Source: Auricularia sp. M13 | Taxonomy: Eukaryota > Basidiomycota > Agaricomycetes > Auriculariales > Auriculariaceae | Reading direction: 5' to 3' | Assembly (NCBI GenBank): GCA_037042915.1 | Contig: CM073201.1 | Coordinates: forward strand, 3,534,001 to 3,598,000 | Length of the DNA stretch: 64,000 nt | Part shown: positions 11,900 to 21,726 of the stretch, one piece after another | Layout of the letters: each line of letters starts with the position of its first letter | Numbering within the stretch: the first letter of the stretch is position 1 | Notes under the pieces: generated by a model | Told to the model about the DNA's origin: nothing | Databases searched by the model: none | Seen by the model: only the letters and a program-made list of their open reading frames with translations | Program-made: the position numbers and the translations under genes

Positions 11900-12152
11900 C
11901 CATGTAGTTTTGAATCTGTACTCGTAGCGCTGCATTGACGAGGATATCAGTGAAGAAGGTTGCTCAACTTGTTCCCAGGCCGGAATCCGTCGATGAATCC
12001 GCGCCCATCAATGTCGCAGGTTGAGATAGATGATTGATGAGCGGATTTAGGTTCCTGACGCAATGACGGAACCGTGGGATTACTGGCACGTACAGAATGT
12101 ACAGGCGTACACAGCTTAGTTGTATGACATATCGTCGTCGGGCCTCTGCGCC

Positions 12153-13894
12153 TCAGACCGCGTCGTCCATCCGTTTGCGCTGCAGCTCGATGGGCGACCT
12201 GGCGCGCGCTCCACGGACGGTGTCCGTTTTGACTTCCTGTGTCCGCACGACCAGGATACCCGACTGCGGCCTTGCGGCGCGCGGTACAGAAGTGGTACTT
12301 ATCCAGGCGCTGCACATTCCATATCTCAGAGACGATGCAATTCACTAGCATTCGATTGCGACTCACTCGGAGACTTCGTCGTTCGATCGGCCGGTGAAAT
12401 CGATCAGACTTCGGTACATTCGCGTGGCGGAGACCACCAGGACGACCACTGCAACCAGTGAGCACCGCGGCAGCGCGCCTGCCTGACGCTACATACCAGA
12501 CGGGACCTGAAGCATCTGATATTGCGGACTTCAGCGTGCGGCCGGGGAGCTTGCTTTTACGGAAGTTACACTCACCTCGTTCATGAAATCTGGGGAAAAT
12601 GGTTGTAAAATAATTTTTCAAGTCGCACATGATGAAAGGTAGCGCGCACCATTCAGGTTTAAAATTAACAGAATCTGCAATATATCTCAGGCTTAACCAA
12701 GGGGAACAGAGAAGCGACCTACTGCAGGGGCTGTATAAGCCAAGATAACCACCACAAAGTAGATCGCGCCCTGCCATAAGTATTCTCAGAAGTCAGTGAC
12801 TGGTGTACCAGGACGGATTGCGGCGTACCTGCGATACAAGAAGGCCCCAAAGACCAGCGCCACGCAAGCTGAAGAGATACAAGAACACGATGGCAAGGCA
12901 CGCGATGTCGAAGCCGAACGACAGGAAGTAGTTGAGTCGCGATATCGCCGTGTTCGAGACACCGCACATCATCAGCTCTGGGATGTAAACAGCCTCGATC
13001 TGAGCCGTCGTGTTGAGCCTCGCGATCCTGGGACATAGTAGCAGCACACGTACTCGCACAGTTGCTGCATCTTTATGTCAGCGTCAAGCCCTGGTATGTA
13101 TAACATCGTCCCTCTTACCGTTCACAAGGGCCGCGAGCAGGACAAGATAGAAAATTCCTGCGATTTCGAAATCAGTGAGAGAATGGCCCCCGAGGGAATG
13201 ATGTCCGACCGAGAAATCCAATCACAACCTTGTTCTGGCCCGATATCCCGATACTGTATCGGTGTTGTCAGCTGCTATGGAACCCCCGAGAATAGGATGA
13301 TGGATATCATACACTCGCAGGAACAGCAGCAGAGAGCTCAAAGCCGCGCATGCATGTGCGAGTGCCTTTTCGCTTTGTCAGAAGCGTCGCGTCCGCGCAT
13401 GAACGTTCTAAGTACGCACATGCGTCACGTGATACCATGCCTGAGAGTGCACAATGAGCGACGGATTGGAACATGGCCGGACGTCTGGAACTCGCCTTGC
13501 AGTTTATCGGTGAGAATACGAGGCTGGTTCTGAACGCCAGGACGCCGGCCAGCCCAAGTAAGTACCGTGTCCCAAAGTAAGCCTAACGATTGCATGAGGC
13601 CGCAGGTTCAAGTCACCTATATATGAGCTCACAATTTGCGGCCATCGGAATGGATATTTTCCGCGGAAGTGGTCCCAGTCGAAGCGGATAGATATAAGGA
13701 ATTCCCATCTGCAAGGTGTTTAGGGCGCGCGGGAGGAATCCGGCCAGTCACAGCACACACATATACCAGCCCCCGGACAGATCCTGGATGAACACGGCCA
13801 TCCCTACATATGTGTGAACGGTACCGCGGCGTAAGGAGGATTGGAACCCACGAGCACAGCGTGCTACGACGACTGGGTCGTGCCAGTTGACCAT
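12153..13894 (-). CDS. Multi-pass membrane protein of an Agaricomycete family, 7TM-1
   Basis: Sixteen exons assemble to 310 aa in an unbroken frame. The protein starts MVNWHDPVVVARC, then MAVFIQDLSGGW, FDWDHFRGKYPFRWPQI, YFGTRYLLGLAGVLAFRTSL, SSLLLFLRVIGISGQNKVV, ELMMCGVSNTAISRLNYF and ACLAIVFLYLFSLRGAGLWG, and ends PQSGILVVRTQEV...LQRKRMDDAV. It has about seven hydrophobic segments and a cytosolic-looking charged tail, so it is probably an integral membrane protein. I recognise the MVNW..P start as typical of an uncharacterised fungal family, with no assigned function. Exon 9 (13052-13062) is only 11 nt. The intron at 13441-13495 begins with GC (GCGAGT), not GT. Intron positions match 7TM-2 and 7TM-3. 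Confidence 0.75.
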
Positions 13895-14670
13895 GGCGAG
13901 ATGACGGTCGCAACCAGGAGTTGAACACGTTACACCGCCACGCCTGGTCTACTTAAGCGAGATTTGCATGATCCCGCGAATCCGTATCATTCCACGGGCA
14001 GTTCCGGGTGCCTTGGATGTGAGAATGGCGCGACAAGGGTGTGAGCTGAACGTACTCTTCACGATGTATTTCAATATCGCAGCTTCAATATAATTCAGCC
14101 AGAATACTGGCTATGTAGTCTGCAGCAAAATTTCATTCACGATCATCAGCCAATCATCTGCTCATCTCGATCGCACCGCAGCAGTCGCTCTCGACAGATT
14201 CGTGACTTTGGAGCAACACGGCGAGGGCGGTCCGACACGATGGTTCTTGCTATTGGACTCACCCAGGCTCATTGCGAAAATTTCCTTCATTTCAGGGTCG
14301 CATGCCAGACTGGACTATGTCTGTGATTTTGACGGCCGTATTGCAGACCATTGGAGCTTCGCCGAATCCAGCGGTTCTGGCTGTCCGGGCATCTTCCGCA
14401 AGGCCGTGCTAGAAGCGCTAGCGACAGCGATATGCATCGGGAAGATCAGAACGGGAGATGTGGTGGTGCGAAGAGACGAAAAATGTGACAAACTCCGCAC
14501 CAGCTCCGCTCGCTCATGCTTCCCGTGCGAAATGCTCGATCGCCAGAGTCAAAAGTTCCAATCAACGCTAACGCATGACTTTGCGTTCCGGTGGCAGGTG
14601 TAAATCCATTGGTACATGAGGCCCGGATACATAATTTAGTCGTACAACGCATCGTCGCTGCATCTCCAAG
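13895..14670. other. Intergenic region between 7TM-2 and 7TM-1
   Basis: An open + frame at 14202-14603 shows no family motif. The segment near 14480-14500 shares the word AATGTGAYAAACTCCG with about 21345-21360. Nothing else was recognised. Confidence 0.35.
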
Positions 14671-16474
14671 CTAGACCGCGTCTTCAAGCCGCCTCTTTCC
14701 CACAAGCTCAATGTCCAAGCCGGCGGGAGAGCCGCGGCCGATGTCGACATCAACCTCGTGCGTCCGCGTGACCATTATCCCCGCCTGCGGGCGCGCATTG
14801 CGCGGCACAGTCGTCGCCCAGGTTCTGCGCGACTCGATGCATGAGAGTCAGACGTCAAAGGACAACGTCAACTCACAGCGTGAATTCCTGTGTCGGCCGG
14901 TCGTAGAAATGAATCAGGGCGCGGTACATGCGCGTTGTGCAGACCACCAAGACGACGACTGCAAGCCTTCAGGCGCGGGTTTCCTCTTTTCGCGATCCTT
15001 TGTACGCACCCGACGGGACCTTGAGCATCTGCGAGATATCAGTTGCACGTATGAAGTTTAGCTTTAGCGATGATAGACTCACCTCGTTCATGAAGTCTGG
15101 TTGCCCGGCGTCGAAAGTTATCAGCGTCCTATGTACACGGGAGATGAGAGCGGTTGTGCTGACCATTCAGGTTCACAACCAACAGAGCCTGCGAGCTATC
15201 AGCGGGATGTGTTGGAAGCACGACGCGACGTACTGCAGGGACCACATAAGCCGCGATGACGACCATGAAGTACGTCGCTCCCTTTCATATTCGCAGCATC
15301 AGCGCGCATGACAAAAATTGAGTCTGCAATGAGCGCACCTGCGCCAGGAGAAGGCTCCATAGGCCAGCACCACGCGCGCTGAAGAGATACAAGAACATGA
15401 TCAACAGGCACAGCGTATCGAAGCCGAACGACACGAAGAAGTTCAGCCGCGACGCCACCGAGTTCCGCACGCCGCACATCAGCAGCTCTGGCATGTAAAC
15501 CGCATTGATCTGAAAGATTCGGTTGGACATTGGTGCGCCAGCCGCTGCAGACGCCTTCTACGCACCCGCACAGTCGCTGCGCGCGTTTATCAGCGCCACC
15601 GCCGGGTGCAAGGAGAGTGTTATTTCTTACTGCTGATGACAGCCGCGATCTGGCCAAGATAGCATATTCCTGAAATACACCGTCATAAACGTGGAAATGA
15701 GATTTATCGCGCGGGATATGGCCTGGCTACTGACCAAGAATTCCCATCACAACCCAGTTTCGGCCTGACACTGCGATTCTGGGTGATCGTGTCGCCAGTT
15801 CAGACGGGACTCGCAAATACTGGGAGAGCCTAGCGTACACCCTGAGGAACAGCAGCAGGGAGGCGAATACGACGGATGTATGTGCGAACGCCTTTTCAAG
15901 AACACCGCGTCAGATTGGCTCGTGTTGTCTGTGTGGATGAGATCGCGAACCCACATACGACGTGTGATACCAAGCCTGAAGGGGTACGATTGAGATGAGC
16001 CGAGCGTTGACGATGGCAGGAAGTTTGAAACTCACCCTGCAGTCGATCGGCTCGAAGACGAGGCTGGTCCTGAACGCCAGCACGCCGGAGACACCGAGCA
16101 GGTACCTAGACCCGAAATACGCCTTTCCATCGTGTGAATAAGCAAGAGAAAAAGAACGGCGCAGTTTAGGATAGTCGGGAGTCGGGACTCACGATCTGCG
16201 GCCAGCGGAATGGGTGCTTGCCGGTGAGATGGTCCCAGTCGAAGCCGAAGGACACGGCGAATTCCCACCTGCATTAGTAAATCGCATGTTGGACGGGGCA
16301 GCCAGAGATAGGTGGTTGGTAAAGCGTACATGTACCATCCTCCGCTCAAGTCCTGGATGAACACGGACATTCCTGCATGAGAGCTGTCGTCAGCGGGAGT
16401 GCTCGGTGTGAGATACAGAGGGTGAGCATACGAGCGCAGCGGGCGACGATGACGGGATCGTGCCAGTTGACCAT
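14671..16474 (-). CDS. Multi-pass membrane protein of an Agaricomycete family, 7TM-2
   Basis: Sixteen exons give 309 aa with the same exon phases as 7TM-1 and 7TM-3. Segments: MVNWHDPVIVARCARMSVFI, DWDHLTGKHPFRWPQI, YFGSRYLLGVSGVLAFRTSL, SLLLFLRVIAVSGRNWVVMG, PELLMCGVRNSVASRLNFF, LCLLIMFLYLFSARGAGLWS and a tail with RPQAGIMVTRTHEV...ELVGKRRLEDAV. Exon 9 (15566-15576) is an 11-nt microexon encoding the rest of a split codon plus T-V-R. It lies tail-to-head beside 7TM-1 on the same strand, so tandem duplication is likely. All splice sites I traced are GT-AG and the frame is intact, suggesting a functional gene. Confidence 0.75.
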
Positions 16475-18420
16475 TGCGGTTCGCGGTCAGTGGTCAGGAC
16501 TGAGGAACAAATGCGAACCCCGCGTTGCAGTCCAAATATAATCTGCATTCTAAGATCGGTTATCTTGAAACGGATCATGAATGTCACTGTCAGTGGGAAG
16601 GAAGGAAGGTTATTCCTGGTTCAGATTCCCTGCACGCCGATACGATGAGTCTGACTGACCTTTTCCCTTCGGTTCTCACAGCTCAGGTCCTTCTGTCCAG
16701 TATCGCGACGCCGATGAGAGGCGAGCATGCCGCATACGCGAGAGATTTTCGAAGGGCGCTGACAAGGTGTTAGCTGCATGTTACCGCAGCAGCCATTCCC
16801 AAATTGACACAGCGCGCCTCCGTCTCTTCTCTTTCGTGCGCCATATAGGTTCTCAAACCCCTCCGGCTCCTAGCCAGGGTCCTTCGCACCCGGCTCGGGG
16901 CCGGCGAGTGGAGCCTATGCGCCATAAGCCGGCTCCGAGCCATCTGGCGAATCCGGCTCGGTGCCGGAGGGATTTGCGAACTCCATTCCCACAGCTTCAC
17001 GAGCTCCTCTCCGAAGCAGATCAGGGGCGATCCTGGACGAGTTCGTCAGCGTACCTCCGATGGGGGAGTAGGAACCCGCCAAACTCACTGCTAGTGCGTG
17101 CGTCGTTGAGCGTCTTGGGGAACAGCGTCCAGGACCAGTTGTCGGGCACCGCGTCGATGGGCAAAAGTACTTGCAGATAGGTGATTACAGGCCCTAGCAT
17201 CAGTTCCCCTCATCAGCTGGAACACCATGACACGTACTTTCGGAAAAATGCCAGTGCGAGATAAGTGCCTCCGGAATGAGCTGCATAGTCCGATTCGGGC
17301 GTGTGCTGGACGACAAGCATCGGGATTTCGCCTGAGCCTCGCAGCGACGCCGTGGAAAAAGGAGAGAGAGGAGTGTCGCGCGCTCCTGCCAGCCCGCGAC
17401 TCGGATGAGAGCCACGTTCCTGGTATCGCAAGCCGTGGCGCGTTATTATCGGCGACCGTTTGAGATCAGCGCAACGTCGGGCGTTGTAGTCGTCTTCATC
17501 TCAGCAGTGCAATCTCAGACTCTGCCAGTGAGACCATCAGCATCAGCTGTCCGACAAGGTCCCATTGACATACTGCATACTGCGAGGTCACTGGCGGTCG
17601 AGGTGTCCCGGGGACGCGTAGGTTGCCGTCCTGCTGCGATATAGGACTCGGAGCAGCGTCCCCGCGAGATAAGTACCGTAGATGTGGCCGCCAGCCCACA
17701 TACTGTCCGAGATAATCGCATGCGCTGACAGAATAGCGCGATCAAACGTCAAGAACTGCGAACGATCATTGGCCGTCCAAAGCCGAAATCGGATTCGAGC
17801 GCAACACTGTATGAACGTCGTGCAACGGCCGTAGGCATAGCCAACGTTGAACCACCGCTGATGGAACTTGAAGCGCCATCGTCCCCGCGCCTGACATCGA
17901 TCCCGCCCGTGCATTCCGTGAGCGTGCCTGCTCGTGTATACGGAGCAGGCGGGTGTGCAGTCCGAAGCGTGTCACGCGCGCTGTCCCGGTCCCTTCTGGC
18001 CAGGCGGTTCACAGAACTATTACAGCGGGCGAGGGAGGCGCTAGGCTTGGCGGAGGAGGATGAGGATTGAGATGACGAGGAGAATTGATTCGCACTTGTT
18101 GAGTGCTGCTGCGAATGGTGAACGCTGTTGCCCGGACGAAGCGGCCTCGCATAATCCCAACATAAGGCGAACGGCACACGAACACGGCTGGATACACTTG
18201 AGGGCGTTCATATTGCAGACAAGATGTAGGTTAGCGAGTCATGAGGGCATAGAGGGCTTGTTGAGTATAGAAGCATGGGCAGCCGACATACACCGAGGAT
18301 ATTTTGTAGTAGCAACGAAGGAGACGAACCCATCGCACATCCTCCCCATCCACCAGCGGACGCGTACTAGAACAATAATGAGAATGGAAGTCGGTAAGAC
18401 AGAGAGTAAGACACACCAGC
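16475..18420. other. Long region without a resolved gene
   Basis: A minus frame at 17030-17175 reads VLLPIDAVPDNWSWTLFPKT then LNDARTSSEFGG, which looks like part of a real protein but has no recognisable partners. A minus ORF at 17749-18177 is Ser-rich and ends FGFGRPMIVRSS; another minus frame near 18060-18215 contains a hydrophobic run (SILLVISILILL). At about 16870-16975 GGCTC/CCGGC words recur several times. This may be a decayed gene or several; I cannot assign a function. Confidence 0.3.
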
Positions 18421-19332
18421 TTAGTGCTTCTGCTTGGTGGTGCGCAGCTTGCGCAGATAGAACTCGAGCTCCTGGCCCTCGAGGATGTAGCCGTCCGCGC
18501 GGCCCGACTGGCCGGGGCGGGACGAGATGGCGGCGTACAGGCGGCCGGCGGCGAACTGGTGCTCGAGGAGCGGGTCGATCTTGGCGTCCTTCTTGCGCTC
18601 GTCGAGGATGCGCTGGACGTGGTGCGAGCGCTTCGTCTCCTCCGTGGCGGGCGCGGGCTCGCCGCTGGCAGCAGCGGCCGCGGCGGCCTTGGCTGCAGTC
18701 TTCTTGGAGACGGGCGTGGCGTAGTGCGACTCGTACCACTGGCGGAACGGCGTCGCGTCGACCTGGATGACGGCGCCCTTGACGAGCGTGTTGGTGCGGA
18801 CGAGCTCGTTGTTGGACGCGTTGTAGACGACGCCGATGATGCGCGTCTTTTTCGTCACGTGCTCCGAGCCCCAGGCGAAGTTGCCGGCGTCCAGGCGGAG
18901 GGCGCGGTACTTGACGTTGCCGCCGCGCACGCGGACGGTGTGCACGCGCTTCGGGCCGAGCTTCGTGCTCGCCGCCTGGCGCCCGAGCTCGAACTTGCGC
19001 TTCTTGCGGTAGTGCGCGCGCTGGGCGCCGGAGGCAGACCGCTTGTGCCGCGAGGTGCGCGAGATACCTGGCGAGCAAGGCCGTCAGCAACGTCCACAAC
19101 GACGAGCGGGCCAAGCGAGCGCGGCAACGGCAGCCAGGGCAACGGCGTCCAAGACGAGGAGCAAGACGCCGGGGCACATGCGAGGTTGCGTGCACACTGC
19201 CAGCAACGACGAGCAAGCGCCATGGCAAGCGGCGCCGCCGAAGCTAGCGCATGGACCCTATATCCTCGCCCAGAGCATCACCAGCCGCCTGCGCCGACGC
19301 CGCGCTCGCCAGCAGCACGCGCACTCACCCAT
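18421..19332 (-). CDS. RPS8: 40S ribosomal protein S8 (eS8)
   Basis: A 4-nt first exon (19329-19332, ATGG) and a 647-nt second exon (18421-19067) join across a 261-bp intron with a GTGAGT donor and CAG acceptor, giving 216 aa. The protein starts [20 protein letters not shown], continues [15 protein letters not shown] and [20 protein letters not shown], and ends [13 protein letters not shown]. This is eS8 of the small ribosomal subunit. The start is fixed by the split Gly codon; the tiny first exon is typical of ribosomal protein genes. An Ala-rich insertion ([13 protein letters not shown]) lies in the variable middle region. GC-rich third positions fit high expression. Confidence 0.95.
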
Positions 19333-20640
19333 ATCTTGCGGGGTTTTGGGAAACGGGAAGGGGGGACGGAGGGAAGGAAGATTCAGGCTCCGATGTTGAT
19401 GTGACTGGCATCACACTGCTCAGTCACACACTGCCCGCTTTGCTTCCGTCGCACCGTCTTGATCCCCAACCACCATCATCGCACCTCGGCTTGATCTGGT
19501 CCAACTGTGGGAGCTTCTGGTCTCCTTTTGCCTCTTATATTCTGCCTAGTGCTGCAACGATGCTCACTGTTACGGTCTCCAAAGTACCCTGAACGAATGT
19601 CTATGCTATCCTCGCGAGATTGGGCTTGTTCAAGGTGTCTAGTCCTGAATGGACGATTCAGCCGCCCTCTTTTTATGGCCACTTGCGCTGCTTCTACATA
19701 TACAAGCAGCAGTCGCAATCTTCGTCAACGGACAGCGTCGAATGACTCCATCAACATTTCGACAGCCACAACCTTGCCTGTATGCCCTGCGCACGCTAGA
19801 GGGAGTTTCTGCCTACATCCACGGGTTGCTCTGAACGAATGCGATGACTTGGATACTCGACATTGCCACGGCAGGAACGCGCGCATACCCTGATGCCGAG
19901 TACCACAGGGGAACTGAGTACTGAGTCTTGTGTTCCTGGCCCGTGCTGAAGAAGTGGAGCCCAGCGAGACTCCAGGACCGGCCTCGCGATTCGTGGTGCA
20001 GCGAAATATGAGTGCATCGCCCTGCCGATTGTGCGGACTAGTGCCAATGGTTGCTTGCATGCTCTCTGTCTTTGTATTCAGTGTCAATACAAAGGAGACT
20101 CGCGCCGGCCTCCTCGGACGAACTCAGTAGCTTTTATGGTAAGATTCCCATGCAGTGTTTTCTTTGAACCGCTCGTCACAGATTCACGGTGGCACACGGA
20201 AAGAACAATGTAGCCACCGCCCATTCTTAAGTTGCGGCCGGAAACCAGCTGGAGAGACGCCTGCCTCTCACTCCCCACCCCTCTATTATGCCTTTCGCTC
20301 ATTGCTCATCGCGCACCACGCACACGCTATATGTACCCCACGCCATCAGAAATCCGAAGCCTCACAACTCGCTACACCACGCATCGGCATCCGATCCGGT
20401 TCTCGAATGCTCGCTGGACCTCGCCTTGCGAACCACGCTTGGGGCGTCGTTACGTCCACGCTTGTTCGGTCGCCGTGGCAGGCGTGGTGCGGCCACGCTT
20501 CGACAGATATAAAGGCTGAGGGTGCGAGGAGTGACCCCTCGCCCGCCCCGCGTCGCGTCGAACGTCCTCGTCCGCACCGCTCTTCCGCGCCGCACTCGCC
20601 TATCTGCATCTACCCAAAGACTAGCCCTATCATTGTCAGC
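19333..20640. other. Intergenic / 5' flanking region
   Basis: Divergent space upstream of RPS8 and the Cys-rich gene. The part just upstream of RPS8 contains CT-rich stretches (for example around 19500-19550 on the + strand), but no promoter element can be called with confidence. No gene was recognised. Confidence 0.35.
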
Positions 20641-21204
20641 ATGCCCGCGCACCGCACCTCGTACGCACTGCACAACACGAACATCCCCTTCCCTTCCACT
20701 CACTGCGTTTACTGTGGCAGGTCCCGCGCCGTGCTGCAAAGCAGCGCAAACGCCAACCTCCGTCGCCCTCGAGAGCACAAGACCAAGTCGAAATCCGCCG
20801 CCAAGTCCAAATCCTCCGCCAAATCAATTCCAACACGCATTACGCCCAAACCGGACATCACCTCTCCCGCCCACTCCCTACAACTGGAAGCAGAGGCCTT
20901 TCGCGCGCTCCGCGCGAGCGGCCACATAGTACGCATTGCGGCCAAGTGCCGCGGCCAGGCGTGCCCACCGTATGCGCTGCGCGTGCCGGTGGGATTCGGG
21001 GAGCGCGATCGGCGGCTGGTGCGCGACGCGCATGTGGGCTGCCGCTATTGTCGGCAGTGGGTCGTCCTCCGGGGGCACTTTTGGCGCTACATGGATCGGT
21101 TGGACGCGCATTTGAGAGTGTGTGAGAAGGCAAAGGAGGTTCTGGTCTGGGATGACCCGGATGAGGAGGGGAAGGAAAAGGATGATGAGGAGAAGGAGAA
21201 TTAA
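20641..21204 (+). CDS. Cys-rich, probably metal-binding protein of unknown function
   Basis: A single-exon ORF of 187 aa from ATG 20641. It has four cysteine groups: CVYCGR near residue 22, CRGQAC near residue 103, CRYCRQW near residue 132 and HLRVCEK near residue 161. The pairs could form one or two zinc sites. A Lys/Ser-rich stretch (KTKSKSAAKSKSSAK) separates the first pair from the rest, and the C-terminus is a run of acidic and lysine residues (DEEGKEKDDEEKEN). A short disordered linker and zinc motifs suggest a nuclear or nucleic-acid-associated protein, but I do not recognise the family. The frame is also open upstream to 20155; the inner ATG was chosen because the upstream part is low-complexity and lacks motifs. 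Confidence 0.55.
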   Translation: MPAHRTSYALHNTNIPFPSTHCVYCGRSRAVLQSSANANLRRPREHKTKSKSAAKSKSSAKSIPTRITPKPDITSPAHSLQLEAEAFRALRASGHIVRIAAKCRGQACPPYALRVPVGFGERDRRLVRDAHVGCRYCRQWVVLRGHFWRYMDRLDAHLRVCEKAKEVLVWDDPDEEGKEKDDEEKEN

Positions 21205-21726
21205 TTATAATTAGTTCGACTCATCATCTTGATTGTCACTTGTTGCTTTAGATTGTTTGTATTCATACTCACAAAAGTCTCTAGGATATCAGTTTTCTCT
21301 GTCTGTGTCCGAGCGTATACATAAATTTGGGTTTGAGCAAGAAACAAAATGTGATAAACTCCGACGCCGCGTAATCTCCGCCCAGACTCAGTGCGCTTCT
21401 AACTTGTGCGATGCCGAGCGAGCACATTGTATCGCGCATTATCCACGCCTGCAAACATCACGAGACCCAAGAGTAGCGCAACACTATGCTGCTGTCTCCG
21501 GCACTGGGCAGTGACGATCCAGGGTAAGACTTCCGCCTCCGTGCGTCGGGTCCTTCGACGTCTGTCCCGCCTTGCATGGACGCCGTCGCGGCCGCCTCGT
21601 GTCTTCGGCTCCTTTCCCACTTTCGGCTTGCGTTCCTCCTTTCCGTCCCAACGCGCCATCCCATCCCACCTTAGGCACTGTTCAACGGCTCGGTCCCGGG
21701 AAGGGACATCTACCGGCTAGACACCT
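21205..21726. other. Intergenic region upstream of the kinase gene
   Basis: Presumed promoter and 5' UTR of the kinase gene. AATGTGATAAACTCCG near 21345 recurs in near-identical form near 14485. No coding exon was seen. Confidence 0.35.

Noticed and set aside
16870-16980. Possible CRISPR-like or tandem repeat (CCGGCTC words)
   Set aside because: Units are irregular in length and spacing and the genome is eukaryotic; at most a degenerate low-complexity patch.
18239-19228. 329-codon minus-strand ORF over the RPS8 gene
   Set aside because: It is a shifted frame of the RPS8 coding sequence, kept open by high GC. The eS8 frame with its split Gly codon explains the locus.
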